A stretch of 10,217 bases of DNA from Bacteroidetes bacterium QS_8_68_15 (GTDB lineage Bacteria; Bacteroidota; Rhodothermia; Rhodothermales; Salinibacteraceae): assembly GCA_003023245.1 (NCBI GenBank), contig PXTR01000021.1, forward strand, positions 1 to 10,217, given 5' to 3'. The notes under the pieces are model-generated. The model was not told where the DNA came from. It was given only the letters and a program-made list of their open reading frames with translations, and ran no database searches. Position numbers and translations under genes: made by a program. Positions 1 through 5,630 of this stretch are shown here, in pieces; positions within the stretch are counted from its first letter, which is position 1; each line of letters begins with the position of its first letter.

Positions 1-1
1 C

Positions 2-811
2 GACGCAGTGCTTCCCGTTCTGGCAGTGTCCAGTGCCACGCTGTTGCTGGCCGCGGCGACCACCGCCGGCTGCGGCGCGCCGTCCGGTGACGCCGGACGT
101 GCCGACCCAACCGGCGCGGCGGCCTCCGGGGCCGACCCAACCGACGCGAGTCCGCCTGCCTACGGGTACGGCGAGGCGAACGGACCGGCGCAGTGGGCGT
201 CGCTTTCCGAGGAGTACGCCCTTTGCGATAGCGGCGAGGCGCAGTCGCCCATCGACGTTCCGGCCGACGCGGAGCCGTCCGACCGCCTCGGCCCCCTCCA
301 GACGGACTATTCCGCCTCGCCGGCGCAGGCCGACCCCAGCCAGCTCGTCACGCACGTCGATCTGGAGGCGGGGGGGACGCTCACGTTTCAGGGCACGTCG
401 TACGAGCTGGTGCAGTTTCACTTTCACACGCCTTCGGAGCACACCATCGGAGGCCGGTCTTTCGCGGCCGAGGCGCACCTGGTGCACGAGAGTGAAGGGG
501 GCGAGCTCGCCGTCATCGGGGTGATGGTCGAGGAGGACACGGAAAATGCGGCGCTGGAGGAGGTGCTCTCCGGGGCCGTGCAGCGGGGAGACGGTGCCCC
601 ATTCGACCCGGCGCGGCTTCTGCCCGAGGAACAAGCCTACTACACCTACACGGGCTCGCTCACGACGCCGCCGTGCAGCGAGGGCGTGCGCTGGGTACTC
701 ATGCAGGAGCCTATCGCGGCGTCGCCCGCGCAACTCGACCGGCTCAAGGGCGAGCAGACGAACCGCCCCGTGCAGCCGCTCAACGGGCGCGCCGTCGCGG
801 CCAGCGAGTAG
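2..811 (+). CDS. alpha-carbonic anhydrase, probable lipoprotein (5' end possibly outside window)
   Basis: Zinc enzyme that interconverts CO2 and bicarbonate, expected outside the cytoplasm. Numbering from the GTG at 8: a hydrophobic segment (residues 3-20) ends in a lipobox-like TAGC with Cys22, followed by a Pro/Ala/Asp linker (about 23-50) in which ADPT occurs twice (13-nt direct repeat at 101-113 and 131-143). The alpha-CA domain spans about 52-262. The three zinc ligands are visible as His138 and His140 (QFHFH) and His157 (EAHLVH). Glu144 in PSEH and Thr219 in GSLTTPP match the proton-relay Glu/Thr pair. Cys73 and Cys223 are placed for the disulfide usual in bacterial secreted members. 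QSPID near 80 is the usual substrate-side motif. The frame is open to the left edge and the GTG start lacks basic residues before the hydrophobic stretch, so the true start may lie upstream of the window. The domain is complete and should be active. Confidence 0.93.
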   Translation, partial: DAVLPVLAVSSATLLLAAATTAGCGAPSGDAGRADPTGAAASGADPTDASPPAYGYGEANGPAQWASLSEEYALCDSGEAQSPIDVPADAEPSDRLGPLQTDYSASPAQADPSQLVTHVDLEAGGTLTFQGTSYELVQFHFHTPSEHTIGGRSFAAEAHLVHESEGGELAVIGVMVEEDTENAALEEVLSGAVQRGDGAPFDPARLLPEEQAYYTYTGSLTTPPCSEGVRWVLMQEPIAASPAQLDRLKGEQTNRPVQPLNGRAVAASE

Positions 812-826
812 TTTGGTAGATGAGGG

Positions 827-900
827 GATTGTGGATGGTGAATGGTTTTTCGCTTACTGCCGTCGCCTGCCCTCCGAAAACCATCTATCATCCACCAATC
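827..900. repeat. imperfect inverted repeat between carbonic anhydrase and aldolase genes
   Basis: Left arm 827-850 and right arm 876-900 are complementary over about 20 of 24 positions with one bulge, separated by about 25 nt. The arms are markedly AT-richer than the genes. They are made of recurring short words (ATGGT, GTGGATG, and on the right CCATC/CCACC/CCATT). The right arm runs to within 12 nt of the aldolase ATG at 912. It could act as a transcript hairpin after the stop at 811 or be a member of a dispersed intergenic repeat family. No clean T tract follows the right arm on the plus strand, so it is not called a terminator. Confidence 0.7.
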
Positions 901-911
901 ACCATTCACAA

Positions 912-2018
912 ATGATCATCGACGACCTCGGCACGCCGTCCCTGCTCGTCGAAAAGGAGCGTCTGGAGCACAACCTGCGGCGGATGCAGTCCACCGCCGA
1001 GGCCGGCGGCGCACAGTTGCGCCCGCACGTCAAGACGCACAAGTCGCCGTGGATTGCGCGACGGCAGCGCGAAGCGGGCGCCGAAGGCCTCACCGTCGCC
1101 ACGCCCGCCGAGGCGGAGGCGTTCTTCGAGGACGGCTTCGAGGATTTGCGCGTGGCCTACGCCGTCGTGGGAGAGCCCGGCGTCGCGCAAGCCGCGCAGT
1201 GTTATGAAGGCAAACGCCGCCCCGCGCCGGTGCTCATCGAGGTCGACGTGGGGCACGGGCGCTGCGGCGTGCCGTGGAACCACCCGGAGCGCGCCGAGAC
1301 GCTGGCGCGCCGCGTTACCGAGGCGCCGGCGCTGGAGCTGGTGGGCCTCCTCACGCACGCTGGGCACAGCTACCACGGCCCCACCGAGGGCGGAACGCCC
1401 GACGACGCGCTCCGGCGCGTGGCCCGCGAGGAGCGCGAGCGCATCCTGGCCGTTGCCGAGGACCTGCGCGACGCGGGGTGGGCCGACCCGGCCGACTTCG
1501 AAATCAGCATCGGCTCGACGCCGTCGATGACGCACTTCGCAAACGACACGCGCGCGGGCTTTTCAATTACCGAGGTGCGGCCCGGCAACTACGTCTTCTA
1601 CGATGGGATGCAGGTGGCCCTCGGCGCGGCCCCGCTCGACGACTGCGCCCTCACCGTGCTGGCGACCGTTACCAGCAAGCGCCGCTCCGAGGAGGGCACC
1701 GAACGGCTCTACCTCGACGCCGGAAAGAAAGTCCTCACCACCGACCGCGGCAGCTACGGGCTCGACGGCTACGGCACGCTTCTCTACAACGCCGCCGCGA
1801 TGCGCCCGTGGCCGCACGCTCGCGTCGAGCGCCTCAGCGAGGAGCACGCCTGGGTCAACGTGCCCGGCGGCGCGCCCTTCACGACGGGCGACCGCCTGCG
1901 CCTGGTGCCGAACCACGCCTGCGTCACCGTCGCCACGCAGCCGGCGCTCACGCTCGTCGACGGGGAAGACGTGATCGAAACGCTGCCGGTCGTGGCGCGT
2001 GGGCACCGCGCGCCGTGA
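912..2018 (+). CDS. D-threonine aldolase / D-serine dehydratase family PLP enzyme
   Basis: 368-residue member of the alanine-racemase-fold PLP enzymes that act on D-hydroxy amino acids: D-threonine aldolase gives glycine plus acetaldehyde, and the Dsd1-type dehydratase gives pyruvate plus ammonia. Start ATG 912 gives the typical N terminus (IDDLGTPSLLVE). Lys41 in RPHVKTHK is the PLP lysine. The barrel domain (about 5-235) includes GLLTHAGHSY (145-154), SIGSTPS (199-205) and EVRPGNYVFYD (221-231), all hallmarks of the family. The C-terminal domain (about 245-360) ends in VPNHACVT, where His335 and Cys337 match the divalent-metal ligands of this family. Length and motifs are complete. Substrate choice among D-Thr, D-Ser and 3-hydroxy-D-Asp cannot be told from motifs. 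It lies about 100 nt after the carbonic anhydrase and 28 nt before the next gene, so co-transcription with the latter is plausible. Longer upstream starts in this frame would run through the spacer repeat and are unlikely. Confidence 0.9.
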   Translation: MIIDDLGTPSLLVEKERLEHNLRRMQSTAEAGGAQLRPHVKTHKSPWIARRQREAGAEGLTVATPAEAEAFFEDGFEDLRVAYAVVGEPGVAQAAQCYEGKRRPAPVLIEVDVGHGRCGVPWNHPERAETLARRVTEAPALELVGLLTHAGHSYHGPTEGGTPDDALRRVAREERERILAVAEDLRDAGWADPADFEISIGSTPSMTHFANDTRAGFSITEVRPGNYVFYDGMQVALGAAPLDDCALTVLATVTSKRRSEEGTERLYLDAGKKVLTTDRGSYGLDGYGTLLYNAAAMRPWPHARVERLSEEHAWVNVPGGAPFTTGDRLRLVPNHACVTVATQPALTLVDGEDVIETLPVVARGHRAP

Positions 2019-2046
2019 CTTTGCGCACCGCCGCCGCCCCCCGCCC

Positions 2047-2913
2047 ATGAGCGCTTCCTCGCAGACTGCGCCCGGCCCCACCGCCGCGTCGACCAATGCC
2101 GCGCTGCGTCGCGTCACCCGGCGACTGGCCGAGCGGTACGCGCCGGAGGCCGTCGTGCTCTACGGGTCGCAGGCGTGGGGGCGACCGCACCCGCGTCACA
2201 GCGACGCGGATCTCTTCGTCCTCAAGGGCAATCCCGCCGAGGATGACGCTTCGCGCGCCGAGCGGGCCCGGACGGTGCGCGAGTTGCTCCGCGAAGCCCC
2301 CCGCCCGGCTGAGACGCTGCCGCTCGACGTGCTGGTGCTCAAGCCGCAGGAAGCGGAGTATCGACTCGCGCGCGGCGATCAGTTCGTCGCCCGCATCCTC
2401 ACGGAAGGACGCGTGCTCTACGAACGCGCCGGGGCCGCAACGTCCCCGATCCAAAAACTCCGCAAAAAGATAGACGCCATGCCCCCACCTGACGAATCCG
2501 ACTATCCGCACGAGTGGATCGAGCGCGCCGACAAGGACTGGAGGCGCGTGCAGGTGCTCCTCGGCGCAGACGATTCGGAAATGGCCGCTTTTCGTCTCCA
2601 GCAAGCGGTCGAGAAGTTCCTGAAGGCCTTCCTGCTCTCGAAGGGGTGGACGCTCCGCAAGACGCACCAGCTCACCGATCTGCTCGCCGCCGCCGCCGCC
2701 GAGCACGACGTGCCGCTGGACGGCGACGCCGCGCCGGCGGATTTCGACGCGGTCTGCAGCACGATCACGGACTTTTACTTCGCGGACCGCTACCCGGCGC
2801 TGCCCGGCGAAGAGCGCCCGCAGACCGATTCCTCCGCGGCCGGCGTGCGGAGCGCGCGAACGCAGGTCGAGCCGCTGGTCGACGCCTTACGGAAGGGCGT
2901 CGGCGGGACGTGA
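2047..2913 (+). CDS. fused MNT nucleotidyltransferase-HEPN domain protein
   Basis: 288-residue two-domain protein. Residues about 17-130 form a minimal nucleotidyltransferase: VVLYGSQAWG (G40, S41), then D53 and D55 (DAD), fit the GS-x(9-13)-DxD signature, and D94 in LPLDVLVL supplies the third carboxylate. Residues about 153-285 form a HEPN domain of the PF05168 type, with AFRLQQAVEKFLKAFLL (181-197), KTHQLTDLL (205-213) and ADRYP (246-250). MNT and HEPN are usually separate partners in toxin-antitoxin pairs (HepT/MntA type); here they are on one chain with no partner gene beside it. I see no Rx4-6H ribonuclease motif in the HEPN part, so it may bind rather than cut RNA. ATG 2047 was chosen; GTG 1999 would overlap the preceding gene and add 16 arginine/proline-rich residues. 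Nucleotide substrate and target are unknown. Confidence 0.88.
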   Translation: MSASSQTAPGPTAASTNAALRRVTRRLAERYAPEAVVLYGSQAWGRPHPRHSDADLFVLKGNPAEDDASRAERARTVRELLREAPRPAETLPLDVLVLKPQEAEYRLARGDQFVARILTEGRVLYERAGAATSPIQKLRKKIDAMPPPDESDYPHEWIERADKDWRRVQVLLGADDSEMAAFRLQQAVEKFLKAFLLSKGWTLRKTHQLTDLLAAAAAEHDVPLDGDAAPADFDAVCSTITDFYFADRYPALPGEERPQTDSSAAGVRSARTQVEPLVDALRKGVGGT

Positions 2914-2950
2914 CGTGCTCGCCGCACGCTCTTCTCGTCGAACTGCCAGT

Positions 2951-3016
2951 AGTCAGCGTTCAGTCGTCAGCTTTTCGGCCGGAAAGACCGACGGCTCATG
3001 GCTGACGGCTGAAAGC
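2951..3016. repeat. GTCAGC-word inverted repeat with central palindrome
   Basis: Spacer between the MNT-HEPN gene and yebC. The stretch 2956-2971 pairs with 3001-3016 at 14 of 16 positions; both are built from the words GTCAGC / TTCAG and their complements. Inside the loop, 2971-2986 (CTTTTCGGCCGGAAAG) is itself a palindrome with one G-T mismatch. A further GTCAGC lies at 2952-2957, and GACGGCT occurs at 2989-2995 and again at 3004-3010. No T tract follows directly, so function as an intrinsic terminator is uncertain; a dispersed intergenic repeat is an equal possibility. The rest of the spacer (3017-3105) shows no clear element. Confidence 0.65.
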
Positions 3017-3105
3017 CCTCACCCCCAAACGGAACTCCCCGGCCGGCGTCCACCGTACGTCCCTCCTGATTGCTCGGCGCCGTTTTCACCAGTCCCCCTC
3101 CCGTT

Positions 3106-3837
3106 ATGGCCGGTCACAACAAATGGTCGAAGATCAAGCGCCAGAAGGCCCGTGAGGACAAAGAGAAGTCGCAGAAATGGGCCAAGCTCGCCCGCGAGAT
3201 CACCGTCGCCGCGCGCGAAGGGCACGACGATCCCGAGATGAACGCCGACCTCGCCGCCGCCATCGAGCGTGCCGAGGCGGAAAACATGCCCGGTGACACC
3301 ATCGAGCGCGCCGTCAAGCGCGGCAACGGCGAGTTGGAGGGGCAAAACTTCGAGCGCGCCACCTACGAAGGCTATGCCCCGCACGGGGTCGCCGTCTTCG
3401 TGCAGGCCACCACCGACAACAACAACCGCACCGTCGCCGACCTGCGCCACCTTTTCGACATCTACGGCGGCAATCTCGGCAAAGACGGTTCGGTGAGCTA
3501 CCTCTTCGAGCGCAAAGGCCGCTTTGCCGTGCCCACCCGCCGCATCGAGGAACTGATGCTCTTCGAAATCGTCGTCGACGCCGGCGCTGAAGACCTGCGC
3601 ACCGAAACGAATGAGGAGGGCGAGGAAGTCTACGTCATCACCACCCCCGTCGAGCGCTTCGACGACGTGGAAGACGCCCTCTCCGAAAACGGCATCGACC
3701 CCGACGAGGCCGGCCTCGCACGCATTCCCACCACCACCGTCTCGTTGGAGGAAAGCGACGCGCAAACCGTCACCAACCTCGTCGAAGCGCTCGAAGACAA
3801 CGACGACGTCGACGACGTGTACACCACGCTCTCATGA
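3106..3837 (+). CDS. yebC: YebC/PmpR family protein (TACO1 homologue)
   Basis: 243-residue cytoplasmic protein of the YebC/PmpR/TACO1 family. Members were first described as transcription regulators; more recent work assigns YebC-type proteins a role on the ribosome in relieving stalls such as those at polyproline. The start at 3106 gives the invariant N terminus MAGHNKWSKIK. Further hallmarks are NMPGDTIERAVKRG (60-73), YEGYAPHGVAVFVQ (87-100), TDNNNRT (103-109), and GGNLGKDGSVSYLF (121-134). The length is normal (E. coli about 246). The C-terminal half is strongly acidic (DDVDDVYTTLS end), in line with a salt-adapted proteome. It precedes ruvC by 56 nt; yebC-ruvC adjacency is common in bacteria, so the two may share a transcript. 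Confidence 0.96.
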   Translation: MAGHNKWSKIKRQKAREDKEKSQKWAKLAREITVAAREGHDDPEMNADLAAAIERAEAENMPGDTIERAVKRGNGELEGQNFERATYEGYAPHGVAVFVQATTDNNNRTVADLRHLFDIYGGNLGKDGSVSYLFERKGRFAVPTRRIEELMLFEIVVDAGAEDLRTETNEEGEEVYVITTPVERFDDVEDALSENGIDPDEAGLARIPTTTVSLEESDAQTVTNLVEALEDNDDVDDVYTTLS

Positions 3838-3893
3838 GGGGCGAGGGGCGAACCGGTTCGGTCTACTCGCCAATCGTCATTCGAAAATCGTCC
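3838..3893. repeat. yebC-ruvC spacer with nested dyads
   Basis: GGCGAG (3840-3845) pairs perfectly with CTCGCC (3866-3871) and encloses a perfect 12-nt palindrome, CGAACCGGTTCG, at 3849-3860. After it come the words ATCGTC, ATTCGAAA and ATCGTCC up to the ruvC ATG at 3894. Transcribed together, it would form a hairpin between the two coding regions. Function is unknown; it may tune ruvC expression or be part of an intergenic repeat family. Confidence 0.55.
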
Positions 3894-4463
3894 ATGGTTA
3901 TCCTCGGCGTCGATCCCGGTTCGCGCGCGGCGGGCTACGCGCTCGTCGAGGTCGGGGAGGAGCGCGACCGCGAACGGGTGCTCGACGCTGGCACGTTGCG
4001 CTTCGACGGTTCGACGCCGCACGCACTGCGTCTGCGCGAGATCTACTGCCGGCTCAGCGAGATCGTCGAGGACGCCCCGCCGGACGAAGGCGCCGTCGAG
4101 ATGCCCGTCTACGGAAAAAACCCGCAGTCCATGCTCAAGCTCGGGCGCGCGCAGGCCGCGGCGATGCTGGTGTTGTTGAACCGAGACCTCCCGGTGAGCG
4201 AGTACACTCCGAAAGAGGTCAAGAAATCCGTCACCGGCGGCGGCAATGCCGGGAAGCACCAGGTGCAGCAGATGGTCTGCTCGATGCTCGACCTCGACGC
4301 CGCAGATTTGAGCTACGACGCCTCCGACGCGCTGGCCGTGGCGCTCTGCCACCGGCACCGACACGGTTCCTCCTCGCCGGCGGCGGGCGGCGCCGACGCG
4401 TCGGAGGGACATCACGACGACTGGGCCGCCTTCGCCGAAGCCCATCCGGATCGGATCGGTTGA
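3894..4463 (+). CDS. ruvC: Holliday junction resolvase RuvC
   Basis: 189-residue RuvC, the endonuclease that resolves four-way recombination junctions together with RuvAB. All four catalytic carboxylates are visible: Asp7 in ILGVDPGS, Glu69 in AVEMPVYGKN, and Asp142 and Asp145 in SYDASDALAVALCH. PQSMLKLGRAQAA (77-89) and TPKEVKKSVTGGGNAGK (105-121) are the family's junction-binding segments. Start ATG 3894 gives the standard N terminus; an in-frame ATG at 3834 overlapping the yebC stop would add 20 residues not typical of RuvC. The core ends near 157, and a Gly/Ala/His/Asp-rich tail of about 30 residues follows, longer than in E. coli and probably disordered. It converges on the minus-strand gene at 4511-4777. 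Confidence 0.95.
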   Translation: MVILGVDPGSRAAGYALVEVGEERDRERVLDAGTLRFDGSTPHALRLREIYCRLSEIVEDAPPDEGAVEMPVYGKNPQSMLKLGRAQAAAMLVLLNRDLPVSEYTPKEVKKSVTGGGNAGKHQVQQMVCSMLDLDAADLSYDASDALAVALCHRHRHGSSSPAAGGADASEGHHDDWAAFAEAHPDRIG

Positions 4464-4498
4464 AAAGAGAAGGGTCCTCCGCAGCGAGAACCCCCTTC
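4463..4498 (-). terminator. terminator-like hairpin for the minus-strand gene
   Basis: GAAGGG (4469-4474) pairs with CCCTTC (4493-4498). An inner near-match stem TCCTC/GAGAA follows with a two-base bulge and a loop of about six. On the minus strand the hairpin is followed by TCTTTTCA (4468-4461), a U-rich tail. It lies 12 nt past the stop of the minus-strand gene. On the plus strand, after ruvC, no T tract follows, so it is better placed as the terminator of the minus-strand gene. Confidence 0.5.
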
Positions 4499-4510
4499 CC
4501 CCTGCAACGT

Positions 4511-4777
4511 TCAGCGTTCCCGGTCGCGCGCCTCGATGACGTCAGTGATTTCGTCGGGGCAGAGCGCACCGTCGGACAAGCGGCCTGCGAGCTGGGCCAC
4601 CTGACGGACTTTTTTCGGGGAGCGCTCCCACTCAGGATGCGCTTCCTCGATGAGACTGACGAGGATGCGCAGGTACGGGAAGCGGGCTCGCGGAGTGTCG
4701 AGCTGAGCGATGGCGCAGGCGAAGAGTTGCGCGTTGCGTCCGACCTTGCGGTCGAGAATTCGGCGGGGGTACGACAT
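4511..4777 (-). CDS. small conserved-looking protein, DUF4290-like at low confidence
   Basis: 88-residue soluble, probably all-helical protein with no signal or membrane segment. Visible features are KVGRNAQLFACAI (11-23), RARFPYLRILVSLIEEAHPEW (30-50), and a charged C terminus. The GRN near the N terminus followed by an arginine-containing helix and a long LxxLVSLIE helix recalls the DUF4290 family of Bacteroidota, but that is a by-eye resemblance to a longer family and could be wrong. Support for real coding comes from G/C-rich third positions in this frame, a terminator-like hairpin just past its stop, and no competing plus-strand gene. It is convergent with ruvC and divergent from the gene at 5061. 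The function is not known. Confidence 0.72.
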   Translation of the reverse strand: MSYPRRILDRKVGRNAQLFACAIAQLDTPRARFPYLRILVSLIEEAHPEWERSPKKVRQVAQLAGRLSDGALCPDEITDVIEARDRER

Positions 4778-5060
4778 GGCGAATGGCGTAGCGGTGCGTT
4801 ATGGCATTGGGAACGAAGAGAGGAAAGAAAACGCGCCTGTCAGAGCGGCGCACATTACGTCAGCATAGAAAACATGGATCTCGAATGAAAGAGGAACGCG
4901 AGAAAACGACGGCAGGGGCAGCGGGCGTTGGCGCGCGGAAGTAAAGACGACCGCCGGGAAACGCCCACTGGCAGAGCAGCAAGCGGCCACGCAGCGAACT
5001 ATCGGCCTGAGGCGCTCGTTGCAGTGGGCCGCTATCTCGACAGCAACCGCCGCTGTTTCT
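4778..5060. other. divergent intergenic region
   Basis: 283 nt separate the minus-strand gene and the plus-strand gene at 5061, so promoters for both should lie here. I could not find a convincing -33/-7 or -35/-10 pair on either strand. The only structure seen is GGGCGTT (4923-4929) pairing with AACGCCC (4960-4966), with a short inner stem (CGG / CCG near 4936-4953). A-rich patches occur around 4820-4880. Open frames crossing it have no recognisable content. Confidence 0.4.
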
Positions 5061-5345
5061 ATGAAACGCCGTCAGGGACGCAAAGAAAGCGCCTACCGGC
5101 TGGAGCTTCTCGAGCGCGTGCCGGCCTTCACCCGCCGTGCGCGTCGCGATTCTGCATTGGAGGAAGGCCAACTGGTTTACTACGGGCCCACGCCCATGTA
5201 CTACGGCGTCGGCGAAGTCAAGCGCGTAATGGGGCCGCACGTGGCCGTGGATTTTCGCGGCACCGGGACCTTTGGAGTGCACGAGGAGCTGTTCGAGCCG
5301 CAGTACCTGGCGCGCATTCCTCCGAACGTTGCGGAAGAGCTGTAG
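5061..5345 (+). CDS. small beta-rich hypothetical protein
   Basis: 94-residue protein. The first 30 residues are basic (MKRRQGRKES, then TRRARRD). Residues about 34-86 read as a small beta barrel: ALEEGQLVYYGP, then YYGVGEVKRVMGPHVAVDFRGTGTFGV, then ELFEPQYLARI. The alternation of short hydrophobic strands with Gly turns resembles SH3/KOW-like domains such as DUF3553 or the CarD N-terminal domain, which bind nucleic acid or polymerase; this is a fold-level guess only. The ATG at 5061 was chosen over an upstream ATG at 5019 because the 14 extra residues are Ala/Thr-rich and featureless. Third codon positions are strongly G/C, which supports coding. A strong palindrome about 80 nt downstream could terminate it. 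Confidence 0.72.
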   Translation: MKRRQGRKESAYRLELLERVPAFTRRARRDSALEEGQLVYYGPTPMYYGVGEVKRVMGPHVAVDFRGTGTFGVHEELFEPQYLARIPPNVAEEL

Positions 5346-5427
5346 GCCGGAGCGTATTCGTCCGGAGCGTTTTGCGGTAAGGCCTCCCGGGGGAGAGCGG
5401 CCGGGGGGCACCGCCGGCGTGGGCGTT

Positions 5428-5458
5428 CAGGGGAGCAAATCGACGATTGGCTCCCCTG
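5428..5458. terminator. 31-nt near-perfect palindrome, terminator or operator
   Basis: CAGGGGAGC (5428-5436) and GCTCCCCTG (5450-5458) are perfect inverted copies. The centre (5437-5449) continues the symmetry with AATCG/CGATT and a single A/G mismatch pair. This is the strongest short dyad in the window. It lies between the stop at 5345 and the -7 element at 5489, so it could end transcription of the 94-residue gene or act as a protein site upstream of the 603-residue gene. There is no T tract, which argues against a simple intrinsic terminator. Confidence 0.6.
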
Positions 5459-5488
5459 CTCTCCCCGGTCCGGTAGGCGATCTGCGAA

Positions 5489-5496
5489 TATCTTTG
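5489..5496 (+). promoter_or_regulatory. candidate -7 promoter element (TATCTTTG)
   Basis: TATCTTTG fits the TAnnTTTG -7 consensus of Bacteroidota primary sigma factor promoters. It lies about 135 nt upstream of the ATG at 5631. A matching TTG at the usual -33 distance is not present (the nearest is at 5447-5449), so the call rests on the -7 box and on the dyad just downstream. Confidence 0.35.
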
Positions 5497-5501
5497 CATG
5501 G

Positions 5502-5516
5502 GGAAACGCTGTTTCC
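5502..5516. promoter_or_regulatory. dyad over the predicted transcription start
   Basis: GGAAAC-GCT-GTTTCC is a perfect 6+3+6 inverted repeat starting five bases after the candidate -7 box, so it would cover the transcription start. That is a usual place for a repressor operator. No regulator gene is evident nearby; the neighbouring PH-like or transposase-derived proteins could be candidates, which is speculation. Confidence 0.4.
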
Positions 5517-5538
5517 TATTATCTATCCGACTTGTGGT

Positions 5539-5608
5539 CCCACTTTCTCTTTGCGGAGAAAAGCTCCCGCCCCTTCGGAGCGAGGCGGCCCACTTTTTCT
5601 TTCCGCAG
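5539..5608 (+). repeat. two 20-nt imperfect direct repeats in the leader of the 603-residue gene
   Basis: CCCACTTTCTCTTTGCGGAG at 5539-5558 recurs at 5589-5608 with 17 of 20 bases identical, spaced exactly 50 nt. Both copies lie in the untranslated leader if transcription starts near 5503. The first copy is followed by AAAAG and can fold back on itself (CTTTCTC with GAGAAAAG). Possible protein or RNA-binding sites; no known match. Confidence 0.6.
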
Positions 5609-5630
5609 TTCGTTGCACAATATATCTACG

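Noticed and set aside
546..911. Extension of the aldolase frame upstream to an ATG at 546.
   Set aside because: It overlaps the carbonic anhydrase gene in another frame, is Arg/Pro-rich, and the family N terminus begins at 912.
3611..4888. Long plus-strand open frame of 425 codons across yebC and ruvC.
   Set aside because: It is a shadow in a different frame of two clearly recognised genes; its composition is Arg/Ser/Ala-rich and without motifs.
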